Source of the DNA: Glaciimonas sp. CA11.2
Lineage (GTDB): Bacteria; Pseudomonadota; Gammaproteobacteria; Burkholderiales; Burkholderiaceae_D
DNA length: 64,000 nucleotides
NCBI RefSeq assembly: GCF_034314045.1
Contig: NZ_JAVIWL010000001.1
Coordinates: 4,092,001 to 4,156,000 of the forward strand
Reading direction: 5' to 3'
This document shows, in pieces, positions 45,372-55,000 of this stretch. Position 1 is the stretch's first letter. Every line of letters starts with the position of its first letter. The notes beneath the pieces are model-generated. The model saw nothing but the letters and a program-made list of their open reading frames with translations, was not told the DNA's origin and did not search any database. Both the position numbers and the translations under genes were made by a program.

Positions 45372-46136
45372 ACAAACCTCTTAGGTAACTCTTTGGCGGA
45401 TAAGTGGGGATTACTGTGCCGCAACGCCGCAAGTAGATTGTTTTAATTATTGTGTCGCTTAATGGTACAGGTTGGCAAAGGTAAAATTACCTAAAGGCAA
45501 TGTATTTCTTTACTCTCAGCATTATATAGCGTATCGCAGCATTCATCCGTTAGGTACTGCTCCTTATTTGACGAATATCTTGATCGTTATGAAGAATTGT
45601 GCAAATTTGATATGTGAATTTGGCTTAATACTTACCCTTGTTCATGCCGTTTGCGAATGACACTCTTTCAAACACTCTTTCAAATTGTCCCTTATATAAG
45701 TGCATCGAAGGTCATTTTTACAAGAAATAAAATATTGAGCTGATCTGAAATTTTTTGATAGCTATAAAGTGAATTCGGGGGACTGATGCTAGAAACCCAC
45801 GATAAACAAAGAGTTCGTCTTACGCCATTTATCTATTTCTCTACAAATGAGACTTTAGTTCTTGTCCTAACGACAGATCAAAGTAGCAATGATATTTTTG
45901 AGAGGCTAACTTAAATCAGCAATGAAGTAATCGTTATCAGCGTTGTTGGGTGGGCGCGCAGGGAGGATAAATGCTTTCTTTGTTCGCATGAAACGAAACC
46001 ACTAATGCCAGATGGTTGCACGTGACGTTTATCCTCTGAATCAGTGATTAATTCTCCTTGTGCATTAGCGAACAAGTATGTCATTCGCAGCCTCGAAGTT
46101 ATTCATTTTTTTCATTAAATTCATTAAGGGATGCGC
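45372..46136. other. Leader region of giant gene copy 1
   Basis: About 765 bases without a credible gene. The first 320 contain a tandem ACACTCTTTCAA (about 45660-45685). From about 45713 the DNA is a duplicate of the leader of copy 2 (51645 onwards), best conserved at 45833-45932 and in the last 60 bases before the start. Confidence 0.7.
45833..45932 (+). promoter_or_regulatory. Conserved 100-bp block upstream of giant gene copy 1
   Basis: Aligns without gaps to 51759-51858, with seven substitutions counted by hand, while the DNA on both sides is much more diverged. It begins CTATTTCTCTACAAATGAGA and ends AATGAAGTAATC. It contains no continuous reading frame. A shared promoter/operator is the simplest reading. 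Confidence 0.5.
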
Positions 46137-49100
46137 ATGGTGCGTACCAGCTTTACCCCATCAACCTCAGCCGCCTCTGCGAGTTTCGCGGCCCGCGGAT
46201 CGGAGCCATCTTCAAAATCCCAATCGACATTTATCAACGCCGTCATAAACTGTAGCGGCATTGAAGTGCCACTTCGCAACGGGAAGTCATCTCTTAACGC
46301 CAAGTTCCCGCGGGCAACGCGCCGACAACGCATTCAAAGTGAGCTAGAGAATAAAATAATAAATGACAAAAAAGAACAGACAGACATGAAGAAACTTCGA
46401 GAGGGGTTCGAATACGTACAATTTGGCACGAACCCTAGCGAAGCTTCCTGTTGTGATTCAGGCTCAGAAGGAGCGCCCATAAAAACAGGATTAGCCCTAG
46501 CAGCTATGCTAATCACTAATGCATGTAAACCAGAACAATTATTGTCAGCTTTCTGCAATCAGACAGGAACACGTTTTACGGCCTTGCCAGATACGAAGGA
46601 GGGCCTGCCTCTGACGGCCCCTGACACATGTCCGATCAATAGTACGACTCAGGCAACGCCGTCAAACATTCCTACATTAAGCGATATCGGCAATAGCATT
46701 TTATCGTTTGGACAATCCATCTATAACAGCTTACCGGCTTTACCAAGGTCGCGGATGTTGGTAGAGGCGCATACTGGCGGTAGGCAAGTGAGGGCATTTT
46801 GGGGGCGAGAGTACCCTCATTGGGGCGCGGGTGGTAACCAGAAAGTCGTAACCAATAATACTGCCGAGAAGCTCCGCCCCAACGTATTTTCTGCGTTTCC
46901 CTCGTCATTAGATGCGGATGCGATTATGGGTGGGTTAAATGCCTTTCAACGTTGGCCCGCAAATATTAATCAGGATGAGAGATTGAAGGGCATCGCACTT
47001 ACGCGCCTGAGTGACAATATCGCAAATATTTATCAGCTCCTTGATGTGTTCAAGCCATTAATATTACGCAACTGGGGAAGTGACCCAACTATCAGTCAAT
47101 ATGAGTATTCGGTCTTAAAATATGCTGTGCAGTCCCAGTCTTACGGAACTAACAGCACGGGTGTTTCGATTAACCCCGCAGAACCCCAACTGGCCTGGCC
47201 GCAAGCAGAATTACGCCACGAGATCGCGCAGCTTTTCTTTATGGCTTTAACGGAGATAAACAGGCTATCCGGTACTCAGGCTTTATCAAGTTACATAAAT
47301 TCCAAGGCTAAGTTGGAATTGGCAACTAATCCGACATTGGATAAATTGTCCAAATTTTCGGATCGTATAAAAGCCGAGATTATTCATCAGCTAGAGATAC
47401 AAGTGCCAAACTTTTTGCCGAATGATCGTAGTAAGTTGAACTTGCTCGCAAAGTGGTTTGTTGATGCTACATTAATCGGTGTTGATCCTTTGTTCCACCC
47501 ACAGCTCGATCTTGATCACCCCGATTTTCGTTACGCTTCTTACCTTAGCCCTGATGGCACATTAATGAGTATTGGGGCAGGGTTTATGAATCAATTTCCA
47601 GCGAAGGCGGGAGGCCGAATGACTCCCGAAGTTTTACGTGAGGCAGGTCTGCATAGTTTAATTGATCTTGATCCTTTAGCATGGTCTTCCTCTACAGGGA
47701 CCGCCCTCATACGCTTCGACGATTCGCGTGCAAATGACATTGCAGGTGAACGTTTGGGGAGCGCAGCGGACCGTATGAAATCTGGACTAGCCTTTCTGAT
47801 TGCGCCTGAAATTCCAAAGATCAGGTTGATGCAAAAAGTTAAGCTTAGCGAGGAGGAGTTTTTGATCTGTGTCAATGATCGGTTTAACGATGACGCGGTT
47901 CACAATCAGCAATCCAAGGATGCGTTAGGTCGACTAGAGCAAAGTAAATTTGATTTATACAATTACGGCCTTGAGCATTTGCCACTAAGCCATCAGAAAA
48001 ATTTAATCAGGGCGGCCCATTTTGGTGCATTGGAAATATTTGTGCCAAGAGTGATTTTATACGAGGGAAAACATGGCGATATTGCCCATAAAGCTACGTT
48101 CAAAGCGACGTCGGGGCTCATTGCAAGTGTGGGAAATTCGGGCAGCGGTGCGCCTCCCGAGTACTATTTGTTTTCTGAGGAGGGCTACTGGGGTTCACCC
48201 GTTGTTTCTGTCATCACTTCCTACGTAAAGGAGTCGGGCGGGGTTGCGGCGTATGTCAACAAACATCATGCGAGCTTCACTAGCGGCGTTCGATTTAAGC
48301 CATCCAATCAAACCTCTTTCGAAACAGCATCCTTTTCTACCTATGCAACAAATCTAAAAGAAATTGCCCTTGTCGTAAGTCAGGTACAGAGTTTTCCCTC
48401 AGCTATACATCAACGATTTACCGATGCGTCGTCGACGCAACGAATGCATATAACGTTGGCCCAAAAAATATTCAGCTCCAGTATTTATACACTTGGAAAA
48501 TTTATTATAGGTATGGTTCCGTATGGTAATTGCGTGATCGCCGTCCTTGATACTGCAGAAATGGTTGCGTTGCCAGCCGAAACCGATAAAGGTAAAGTTG
48601 AGCAAGCTACGGTGATAGCAACAGATGCCCTATTTTGTTTCACTGGATTGGTCAACGAAGTAAAGGAAGCAAAAGTCGTGATGAACTCTGCTCGAGCTGT
48701 TTTTCGTTCCAGATCTCCCAATGAATTTGCTGAAACGAAGATTAAAGAGCATTTGGCAGGGCCATCGCTCAACAAGGATGAGAAGGTGGGATTGACGAAT
48801 GGCGGCCTTAGATTTGACACTGTGAAACATCTTGCCAATAACCCGGCAGATTTACACTTTAGAACTGGTATCTCCCACTTTATCGAATTCGCACCAAGCG
48901 CGATCAGCCCCACCCCAAACAAAATATCGTTTAAGAAAGACAACCTAAACGTACCGAACAATTTAGTTCCTAAAGGACTTTTCCAAAAGTCTGAGGGAGG
49001 ACCGATATGTTTGGTGTTGGCCTTAGATAATACTGAAAAAAGAGTCGGTTATCTCTGGAATGAATCGGAAAAACAATTGGAATTGCAGACCGATCAATGG

Positions 49101-51395
49101 TTCGATGCATATAGTGAATTGACCGATGAAGATATTCAAATCGTAGACCTATTCACGAAAAATGCTCCGACTCACATAACTTCAACCCGAATATCGGATA
49201 TGTTGTACAACAATAAATGTCTCAATGCAGTGCGTAAATTTTACTATCAGAGTTATTTCGCACATCCGCCGGAAAATATCAATCACGGTGTCTATACCGT
49301 TGGAGATCGACAGTACCTTAAGCTTGATGAAGAATTTTATTTACTGGAGGAGCAATCTAAGCCTAGTTTGGAGCGTCGTATTATTGGCGAGCAAATGCCG
49401 GAAGATTTAAGTCTTGACGTCCAGTATGACGGAAAAAAATGGAGGGTAATAAAAAATTATTTGATTACTCCTGCGACCAAACTGACTAACACTGTCGCAA
49501 CGTTTGAGGAGGCGATAAAACATGGATTTAATTTGCCAGAAGGTTGGTCGACGTCTGCGATGTTCTTTGACAACTCCAACCCCGATCAATTTGTTTTAAG
49601 CCTCAGGGACAGCGAAGGCAACACCAAATATCGTCTCGGCCCGAATCGAAAAGGTGCTTTGGATGAACTAGAAATTACAGCGTTTGAAAAAAATAGATGC
49701 AGGATTAAACGAGCGCCACCGTTTGGTTCTCAAGCAGCTTGTGGTTCTCAGGGGGCTTACTTTGCCTCACTTCCAGCGGAAGCCGCGCGTAAAGAGGCAA
49801 TAAATCAGCTCGTTGAGCTGGATGTTGAAACGCGTCCCTATTACGAACGTCCGTTGCTTCAACTTGAAATAGTTCGAGACGTCGAAAAAATTCAAAATGC
49901 ATTCCAAAATAATCCCGAACTTTCACAGCATTTCTTGCTTTTAACCGATAATATTGTCAACAAGCCAAAATTGACTTTAGTTGCTGCAATGGAAGAGGTT
50001 GGTCAATTAAAGTGGGCGGATCGAGAGTTGCCCGCAGATAGGTTGATGGACTTGACGGACTTTTGGGAAGAAATAAAATCGCAATTAGCGAGCGAATCTT
50101 CTAACGATTTTGGAAGGCAGCGTGAGGCTTTGGGTGAGACCTGCGAGTTAAATTTGCGACTCGTCGAAAGCCAACGACAATATGATGAATTAGGGAATGT
50201 TTACATCAACAAAGTAAGATGGTTGAATAAATTGAATCGAGAGTACGAAAGCGACTTCGTTGAGGCGCAGCAAAGTGTGACATCTCGGTTATGGAAAACA
50301 ATATTTGGACCCGCTTTAACATCAGGTTTCACCAAGTCTGGCGGCTGGACGTTTGAGGTACGCGCAAAAGGATTCTCTCAAATAAGAGAAAAATATGGCG
50401 CAGAATTTGCTAGTGAAATTCGTCATGCCTACGCCTACACTCATGATCTCGCTGGGCAGTTAGTAGATTGGTCGCAAAATGCTCCTCAACAATTTTGGAG
50501 CCAGACTTCTACCTTTTTTCATGTTGAGGAAGAGAGCCTGACATCAGATTACAAGCAAAGAATTCTACAAACACTAACAGAATTTCAGGGATATTCTGCT
50601 CCAGACAGAGTCGATAAATTACGCGTCATCTCTCCGTCCGTCAGTCCAGAAGGGGTGCAGTACAAATATAACGTACAGGAACACGTGAGGGGTGTTCCGC
50701 AGGAGGCAACACTTTTTGGCAACGTTGTTACAGCTTACACTTATACGGGGGGGCCACGCCGCGGCCAGCTATATTTAACGACCTCAGCATTTTTGTCCCC
50801 AGTCAGCGGTCGTCATCAATTGGGGGAGTCCTTGCAACATGAATTATCGCACCTGGCAATACCCGATAGCCATATGGAGATTTACCTTGATGCTGGCAGT
50901 ACAAAATACGGACACTACCCAATAAATGGAATGCGTCGTAACGCTGATGCGATACTTAGTTCGCCCGCAGCTTTTCTAAAGTACGCTGAGTTGATTACTT
51001 CGGTAAAACAAAGCTTCCTAGAGCATTTTAAGCTGGTGTCGCCCGATAGTCTGGAAAAGTATCTGCCCGAAGGGCTTGCTGACGTTAGTGATAAACGCTT
51101 TGAAAAATTCATAAAAAAACTTTTTCAGGGGCCTGCTGATGACAAAGTAAAAGCCTTCATGCTGCCCGATATATTTGTAGCATGGTGTCAACATATGTTG
51201 AGTGCAATACCAGAGGCAGGTGCCGAACAAGCAAAAATGAAAAATCGGCGCCATGTGGCCCCTAACGATATGGATACACAAGTGCACAGACTTTTAGTAC
51301 GTGAATTGTTTGATAGTGGCAATCAAAAAAAGAATAATATTGATTCCGTACCTTTTTTCGAAGAAGACAAAAAGGGTCCGAATAATTCTGTGTAA
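46137..51395 (+). CDS. Giant putative secreted effector/toxin, tandem copy 1
   Basis: A 1752-residue protein I cannot assign to a named family. Residues 1-85 are Ser/Thr-rich and basic (SFTPSTSAASASFAARGSEP), like type III secretion signals, and no Sec signal peptide is present. A Cys-containing segment follows (about 95-170). Residues about 782-840 are hydrophobic (LGKFIIGMVPYGNCVIAVLD), as in membrane-inserting toxins. The region 960-1110 has YLWN, a QWFDAY motif and repeated Gly-Tyr/Trp modules. The C-terminal part carries LQHELSHLAIP (HExxH at 1568-1572) followed by GMRRNADAIL. A 46-residue tail is absent from copy 2. ATG 46137 is chosen because AAGGG lies six bases before it. Confidence 0.75.
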   Translation: MVRTSFTPSTSAASASFAARGSEPSSKSQSTFINAVINCSGIEVPLRNGKSSLNAKFPRATRRQRIQSELENKIINDKKEQTDMKKLREGFEYVQFGTNPSEASCCDSGSEGAPIKTGLALAAMLITNACKPEQLLSAFCNQTGTRFTALPDTKEGLPLTAPDTCPINSTTQATPSNIPTLSDIGNSILSFGQSIYNSLPALPRSRMLVEAHTGGRQVRAFWGREYPHWGAGGNQKVVTNNTAEKLRPNVFSAFPSSLDADAIMGGLNAFQRWPANINQDERLKGIALTRLSDNIANIYQLLDVFKPLILRNWGSDPTISQYEYSVLKYAVQSQSYGTNSTGVSINPAEPQLAWPQAELRHEIAQLFFMALTEINRLSGTQALSSYINSKAKLELATNPTLDKLSKFSDRIKAEIIHQLEIQVPNFLPNDRSKLNLLAKWFVDATLIGVDPLFHPQLDLDHPDFRYASYLSPDGTLMSIGAGFMNQFPAKAGGRMTPEVLREAGLHSLIDLDPLAWSSSTGTALIRFDDSRANDIAGERLGSAADRMKSGLAFLIAPEIPKIRLMQKVKLSEEEFLICVNDRFNDDAVHNQQSKDALGRLEQSKFDLYNYGLEHLPLSHQKNLIRAAHFGALEIFVPRVILYEGKHGDIAHKATFKATSGLIASVGNSGSGAPPEYYLFSEEGYWGSPVVSVITSYVKESGGVAAYVNKHHASFTSGVRFKPSNQTSFETASFSTYATNLKEIALVVSQVQSFPSAIHQRFTDASSTQRMHITLAQKIFSSSIYTLGKFIIGMVPYGNCVIAVLDTAEMVALPAETDKGKVEQATVIATDALFCFTGLVNEVKEAKVVMNSARAVFRSRSPNEFAETKIKEHLAGPSLNKDEKVGLTNGGLRFDTVKHLANNPADLHFRTGISHFIEFAPSAISPTPNKISFKKDNLNVPNNLVPKGLFQKSEGGPICLVLALDNTEKRVGYLWNESEKQLELQTDQWFDAYSELTDEDIQIVDLFTKNAPTHITSTRISDMLYNNKCLNAVRKFYYQSYFAHPPENINHGVYTVGDRQYLKLDEEFYLLEEQSKPSLERRIIGEQMPEDLSLDVQYDGKKWRVIKNYLITPATKLTNTVATFEEAIKHGFNLPEGWSTSAMFFDNSNPDQFVLSLRDSEGNTKYRLGPNRKGALDELEITAFEKNRCRIKRAPPFGSQAACGSQGAYFASLPAEAARKEAINQLVELDVETRPYYERPLLQLEIVRDVEKIQNAFQNNPELSQHFLLLTDNIVNKPKLTLVAAMEEVGQLKWADRELPADRLMDLTDFWEEIKSQLASESSNDFGRQREALGETCELNLRLVESQRQYDELGNVYINKVRWLNKLNREYESDFVEAQQSVTSRLWKTIFGPALTSGFTKSGGWTFEVRAKGFSQIREKYGAEFASEIRHAYAYTHDLAGQLVDWSQNAPQQFWSQTSTFFHVEEESLTSDYKQRILQTLTEFQGYSAPDRVDKLRVISPSVSPEGVQYKYNVQEHVRGVPQEATLFGNVVTAYTYTGGPRRGQLYLTTSAFLSPVSGRHQLGESLQHELSHLAIPDSHMEIYLDAGSTKYGHYPINGMRRNADAILSSPAAFLKYAELITSVKQSFLEHFKLVSPDSLEKYLPEGLADVSDKRFEKFIKKLFQGPADDKVKAFMLPDIFVAWCQHMLSAIPEAGAEQAKMKNRRHVAPNDMDTQVHRLLVRELFDSGNQKKNNIDSVPFFEEDKKGPNNSV

Positions 51396-52073
51396 CTGCA
51401 TGGCTTCAAATAAAGCTTCGGGTATTCCCAAGCCGAATAATAAGACTTCTAATAGCCAGTCGCTGATTGGCGCAGTCTATTTTTTTCTCTATTGCGTTGA
51501 TCGCTAAATAAATAACCCACTCACCGTTTTATCGGTAGAGAGTACCGCCGCTTTATGATGGCGTGCCAAATCACAATTTAACGCTTTAATAGTATTCGGG
51601 GTGTTGGCAAATTGCACGTTCTAAATGGGCGCACAAAAACCACATTTACAAGAAATAAAATGTTGCGCTGATCTGAAATTTTCAATGGCTACAACGCCAC
51701 TTCGAGGGCTGGCGCTCGAAATCCACGAAAAATAATAGGTGCGTCTTGCGCTATTTTCCTATTTCTCTACAAATGAGACTTTAGTTCTTGTCCTAGCGAC
51801 GGATCAAAGTGGTAATGATATTTTTGAGAGTCTAGCTTGAATCAGCAATGAAGTAATCCTGCGCATATAGTGCTGTCGTCTGGGTTCGGAGGAACGTTAA
51901 TATGCTTTGTTGGCTCGCGCAAGACGAGACCAATAATACCGGGTGGTTGTAAGTGACGTTTATTCTTTGAATCGGTGATTAATTCTTCTTGTGCCTGAGC
52001 GAACAAGTATGCCATTTGTCATCGGCAGCATCGAAGTTATTCATTTTTTTCATTAAATTCATTAAGGATGCTC
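51396..52073. other. Spacer and leader between the two giant genes
   Basis: About 680 bases; no gene. A weak hairpin with a T run (about 51451-51490) may end copy 1 transcription. From about 51645 it duplicates the leader of copy 1, including the conserved block at 51759-51858 and the ATTCATTTTTTTCATTAAAT stretch before the start. Confidence 0.7.
51759..51858 (+). promoter_or_regulatory. Conserved 100-bp block upstream of giant gene copy 2
   Basis: Partner of 45833-45932 with seven differences. Its distance to the preferred start (215 bp) is close to that in copy 1 (204 bp), as expected for a functional promoter element. Confidence 0.5.
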
Positions 52074-55000
52074 ATGGTGCATACCAGCTTTACCCCATCA
52101 ACCTCCGCCACCTCTGCGAGTTTCGCGGTCCGCGGATCGGAGCCATCTTCAAAATCCCAATCGACATTTATCAACGTCGTCACAAACTGTAGCGGCATTG
52201 AAGTGCCACTTCGCAACGGGAAGTCCTCTCTTAACGCCAAGTTCCCGCGGGCAACGCGCCGACAACGGGTTCACAGGGAGCTAGAGAATAAAATAATAAA
52301 CGACAAAAAAGAACAGACAGACATGAAGAAACTTCGAGAGGGCTTCGAGTACGTGCAATTTGGCACGAACCCTAGCGCAGTTTCCTGTTGTGATTCAGGC
52401 TCTGAAGGAGCGCCCATAAAAACGGGATTAGCGCTAGCAGCTATGCTAATAACTAATGCCTGTAAGCCAGAACAATTATTTTCAGCGTATTGTCATGAGA
52501 CAGGAACACGTTTTACGGCGTTGCCAGATACCAAGGAGGGCATGCCTCTACCTGGCCCTGAAACATGTCCGAGCAATAGTACGACTCAGGCAACGCCATC
52601 AAACATTCCCACATTAAGCGACATCGGCAACAGCATTTTATCATTTGGGCAGTCCGTCTATAACACCCTACCGGCTTGGCCGAAAGACCCGATGCTTTTC
52701 CAGGGGGTCGAAGGTAGTATTTATGACGATCTTAATAATCCCTATTGGAATCAGGGAGAAGAAAAGAAAAAAATAGAGCCTGTTCCCACGACAACAAGTG
52801 TACCAAGTGTAGCACCTAAGTTAGACGTTGCCGCTTCCTCCAACTACCTCAGCATCGACTCGTTTGATACTTCTCTTAACGGGATTCACACTTGGTCTTC
52901 CATAGACAAAGGAGTAATCCTAAATGGCATCAACGCATACCAGCGTTGGCCAACAAATGTTGCCCAGGACGACCGTTTAAAGGGCATTGCACTTGAGCGT
53001 TCAAACGATCCTATATTTCGTGTGGATCAATTACTGAGTGCGTTCACGCCTGTGGTTTCCCGGATGATTGGAGGTCAGCCATCGGTTGATCAGTACGAGT
53101 ATGCGATGTTGAAATACGCAGTGCATTCCAAGTTGCCGCCAGTTGACAAAGGCGTTGCTTATGATAGCCCAGCACATCCACAGCCAACGACGCCACAATC
53201 GGCACTGAAAAACGACGTTGCGCAACTATTTTTCAATGCTTTAGGCCAAATATCAGAGCCATCTGGTGCGCAAGTCCTTGAGGTCTTCGTACGAAAAAAT
53301 ACAAGCGCTGCGTTAAGCCTCGACCCAACGCTCGATACATTAGCAGGATTTTCTGATCGCATCAAAGCGAGTGTTATTAACCGGCTAGATTTGCACCTTC
53401 CTTCATTGAAGGCCGCTGATCGTGCTAGATTAAATACGCTAGCAAAATGGTTTGTTGAGGCGTCTTTACATGCCATTGATCCTTTGTTCAACGCACAATT
53501 TAACATGAGACAACGTGATTTTCGTGATGCGCACTATCAGGGCCGTGATGGCGCGTTAATGAGTATTGGAGCAAGCTTCATTAATCAATTTTCAGTCAAA
53601 GCAGGTACGCTTCTTACGCCCTCTATTTTGCGTGAGGCAGGGTTGCATAGTTTGATTGATATTGCTCCTTCTGCGTGGCTACCCTCTACTGGTTCTACCT
53701 TGACACGTTTCGGTCAGTCAATAGAGAAAAGGATTTATGGTGAGCCTTCAGGTACTGCGACTGATCGTATGAAGTCGGGACTTGCCGCGTTAATTGCACC
53801 TGAAATACCACGGATTCGTCTCTTGCAGGAAGTCAACATAAGCGAGGAAAGGTTCTTACGCAATATTAATGATCAGTTCAATGAAGATGGGGTTCACAAG
53901 CGACAATCCGAAGCTGCATTAGATTTACTAATATTTAGTAAATTTAAGTTATATAGTTTCGGTCTTAAGCAATTGCCGCAAATCGATCAAGATAATTTGG
54001 TTAGCGCAAGTAGGATTGGGCAACTAGAAGTATTTATGCCGAAAGTAGTTTTATACGATACGCAACATGCTGATATCACTTATAAGGCTGCACTTAAAGC
54101 CACTTCTGGTCTAATCGCACCAACTGGCCATACGGAAAGTGAATATTATTTATTTTCTGAAGGGCGCTGCTGGGGTTCTCCGGTTGTTTCTAAAGTGACG
54201 GAACAAATAAATCGCGCGGGCGGGGTCGCGCAGTTCGTGAATCAAAATCATGCCAGCTTTACTAATGGTATTCAATTCCAGCCATCGAACCAAATCACAT
54301 TCGAGGCTCCCTCCGTCTATATTTTTTCAACAAATATAGTTGAGATTGCCACCGTCGTGAGTGACTTGCAGAGTTTTCCTTCAGCAATACATAAGCGCTT
54401 TACCGATGCGTCGCCTTCGCAACCAATATCTTCAACGTGGACCGAAAAAATATTTCATTCTGATATTTATGCAATTGGAAAATTTATTGTTGGGCTAGTT
54501 CCCGATGGTAATTGCGTGATTGCGGTCCTGGATATGGCTGAAATGATCGTAGCTCCCGCAAAAACCGATGCAGGTATCGCCACACAAGGACTAGCAGTGG
54601 CAACAGATGCGCTATTTTGCTTTACCGGATTAATTAAAAAAAATCAAGCGCAGTACCTGATGCATTATGTTCGCACTCCTTTTAATTATCGGTCCTCAGA
54701 AGAATTTGCTACACATAAGACAGCACAGCATATATCGGAACAGTCTCCTAAAATTGAACAGGCAAGAGGTATTACAAAAAAGGGTGCGGAATCAGTATTA
54801 AGTAACCCTCTCTCAACCAGGCATGAAGATTTACATTTTATGTCAGACATGTCCGAATTTTTTGATCCCGCTCCTGTAGAGTTGACCGTACCCCCCAATC
54901 TCATTTCACTGCTCGGAGATACGCTAACCTTTCCACACAATTTATCTCCTAGTGGACTTATACAAAAATTCGACGGTGGGCCGATATATTTGGTCATGGA

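Noticed and set aside
46124..46333. Antisense reading frame opposite the N-terminus of giant copy 1 (with a matching one at 52037-52240).
   Set aside because: It exists in both copies only because the DNA is nearly identical; it has no ribosome-binding site, and the sense frame continues for over 1600 codons.
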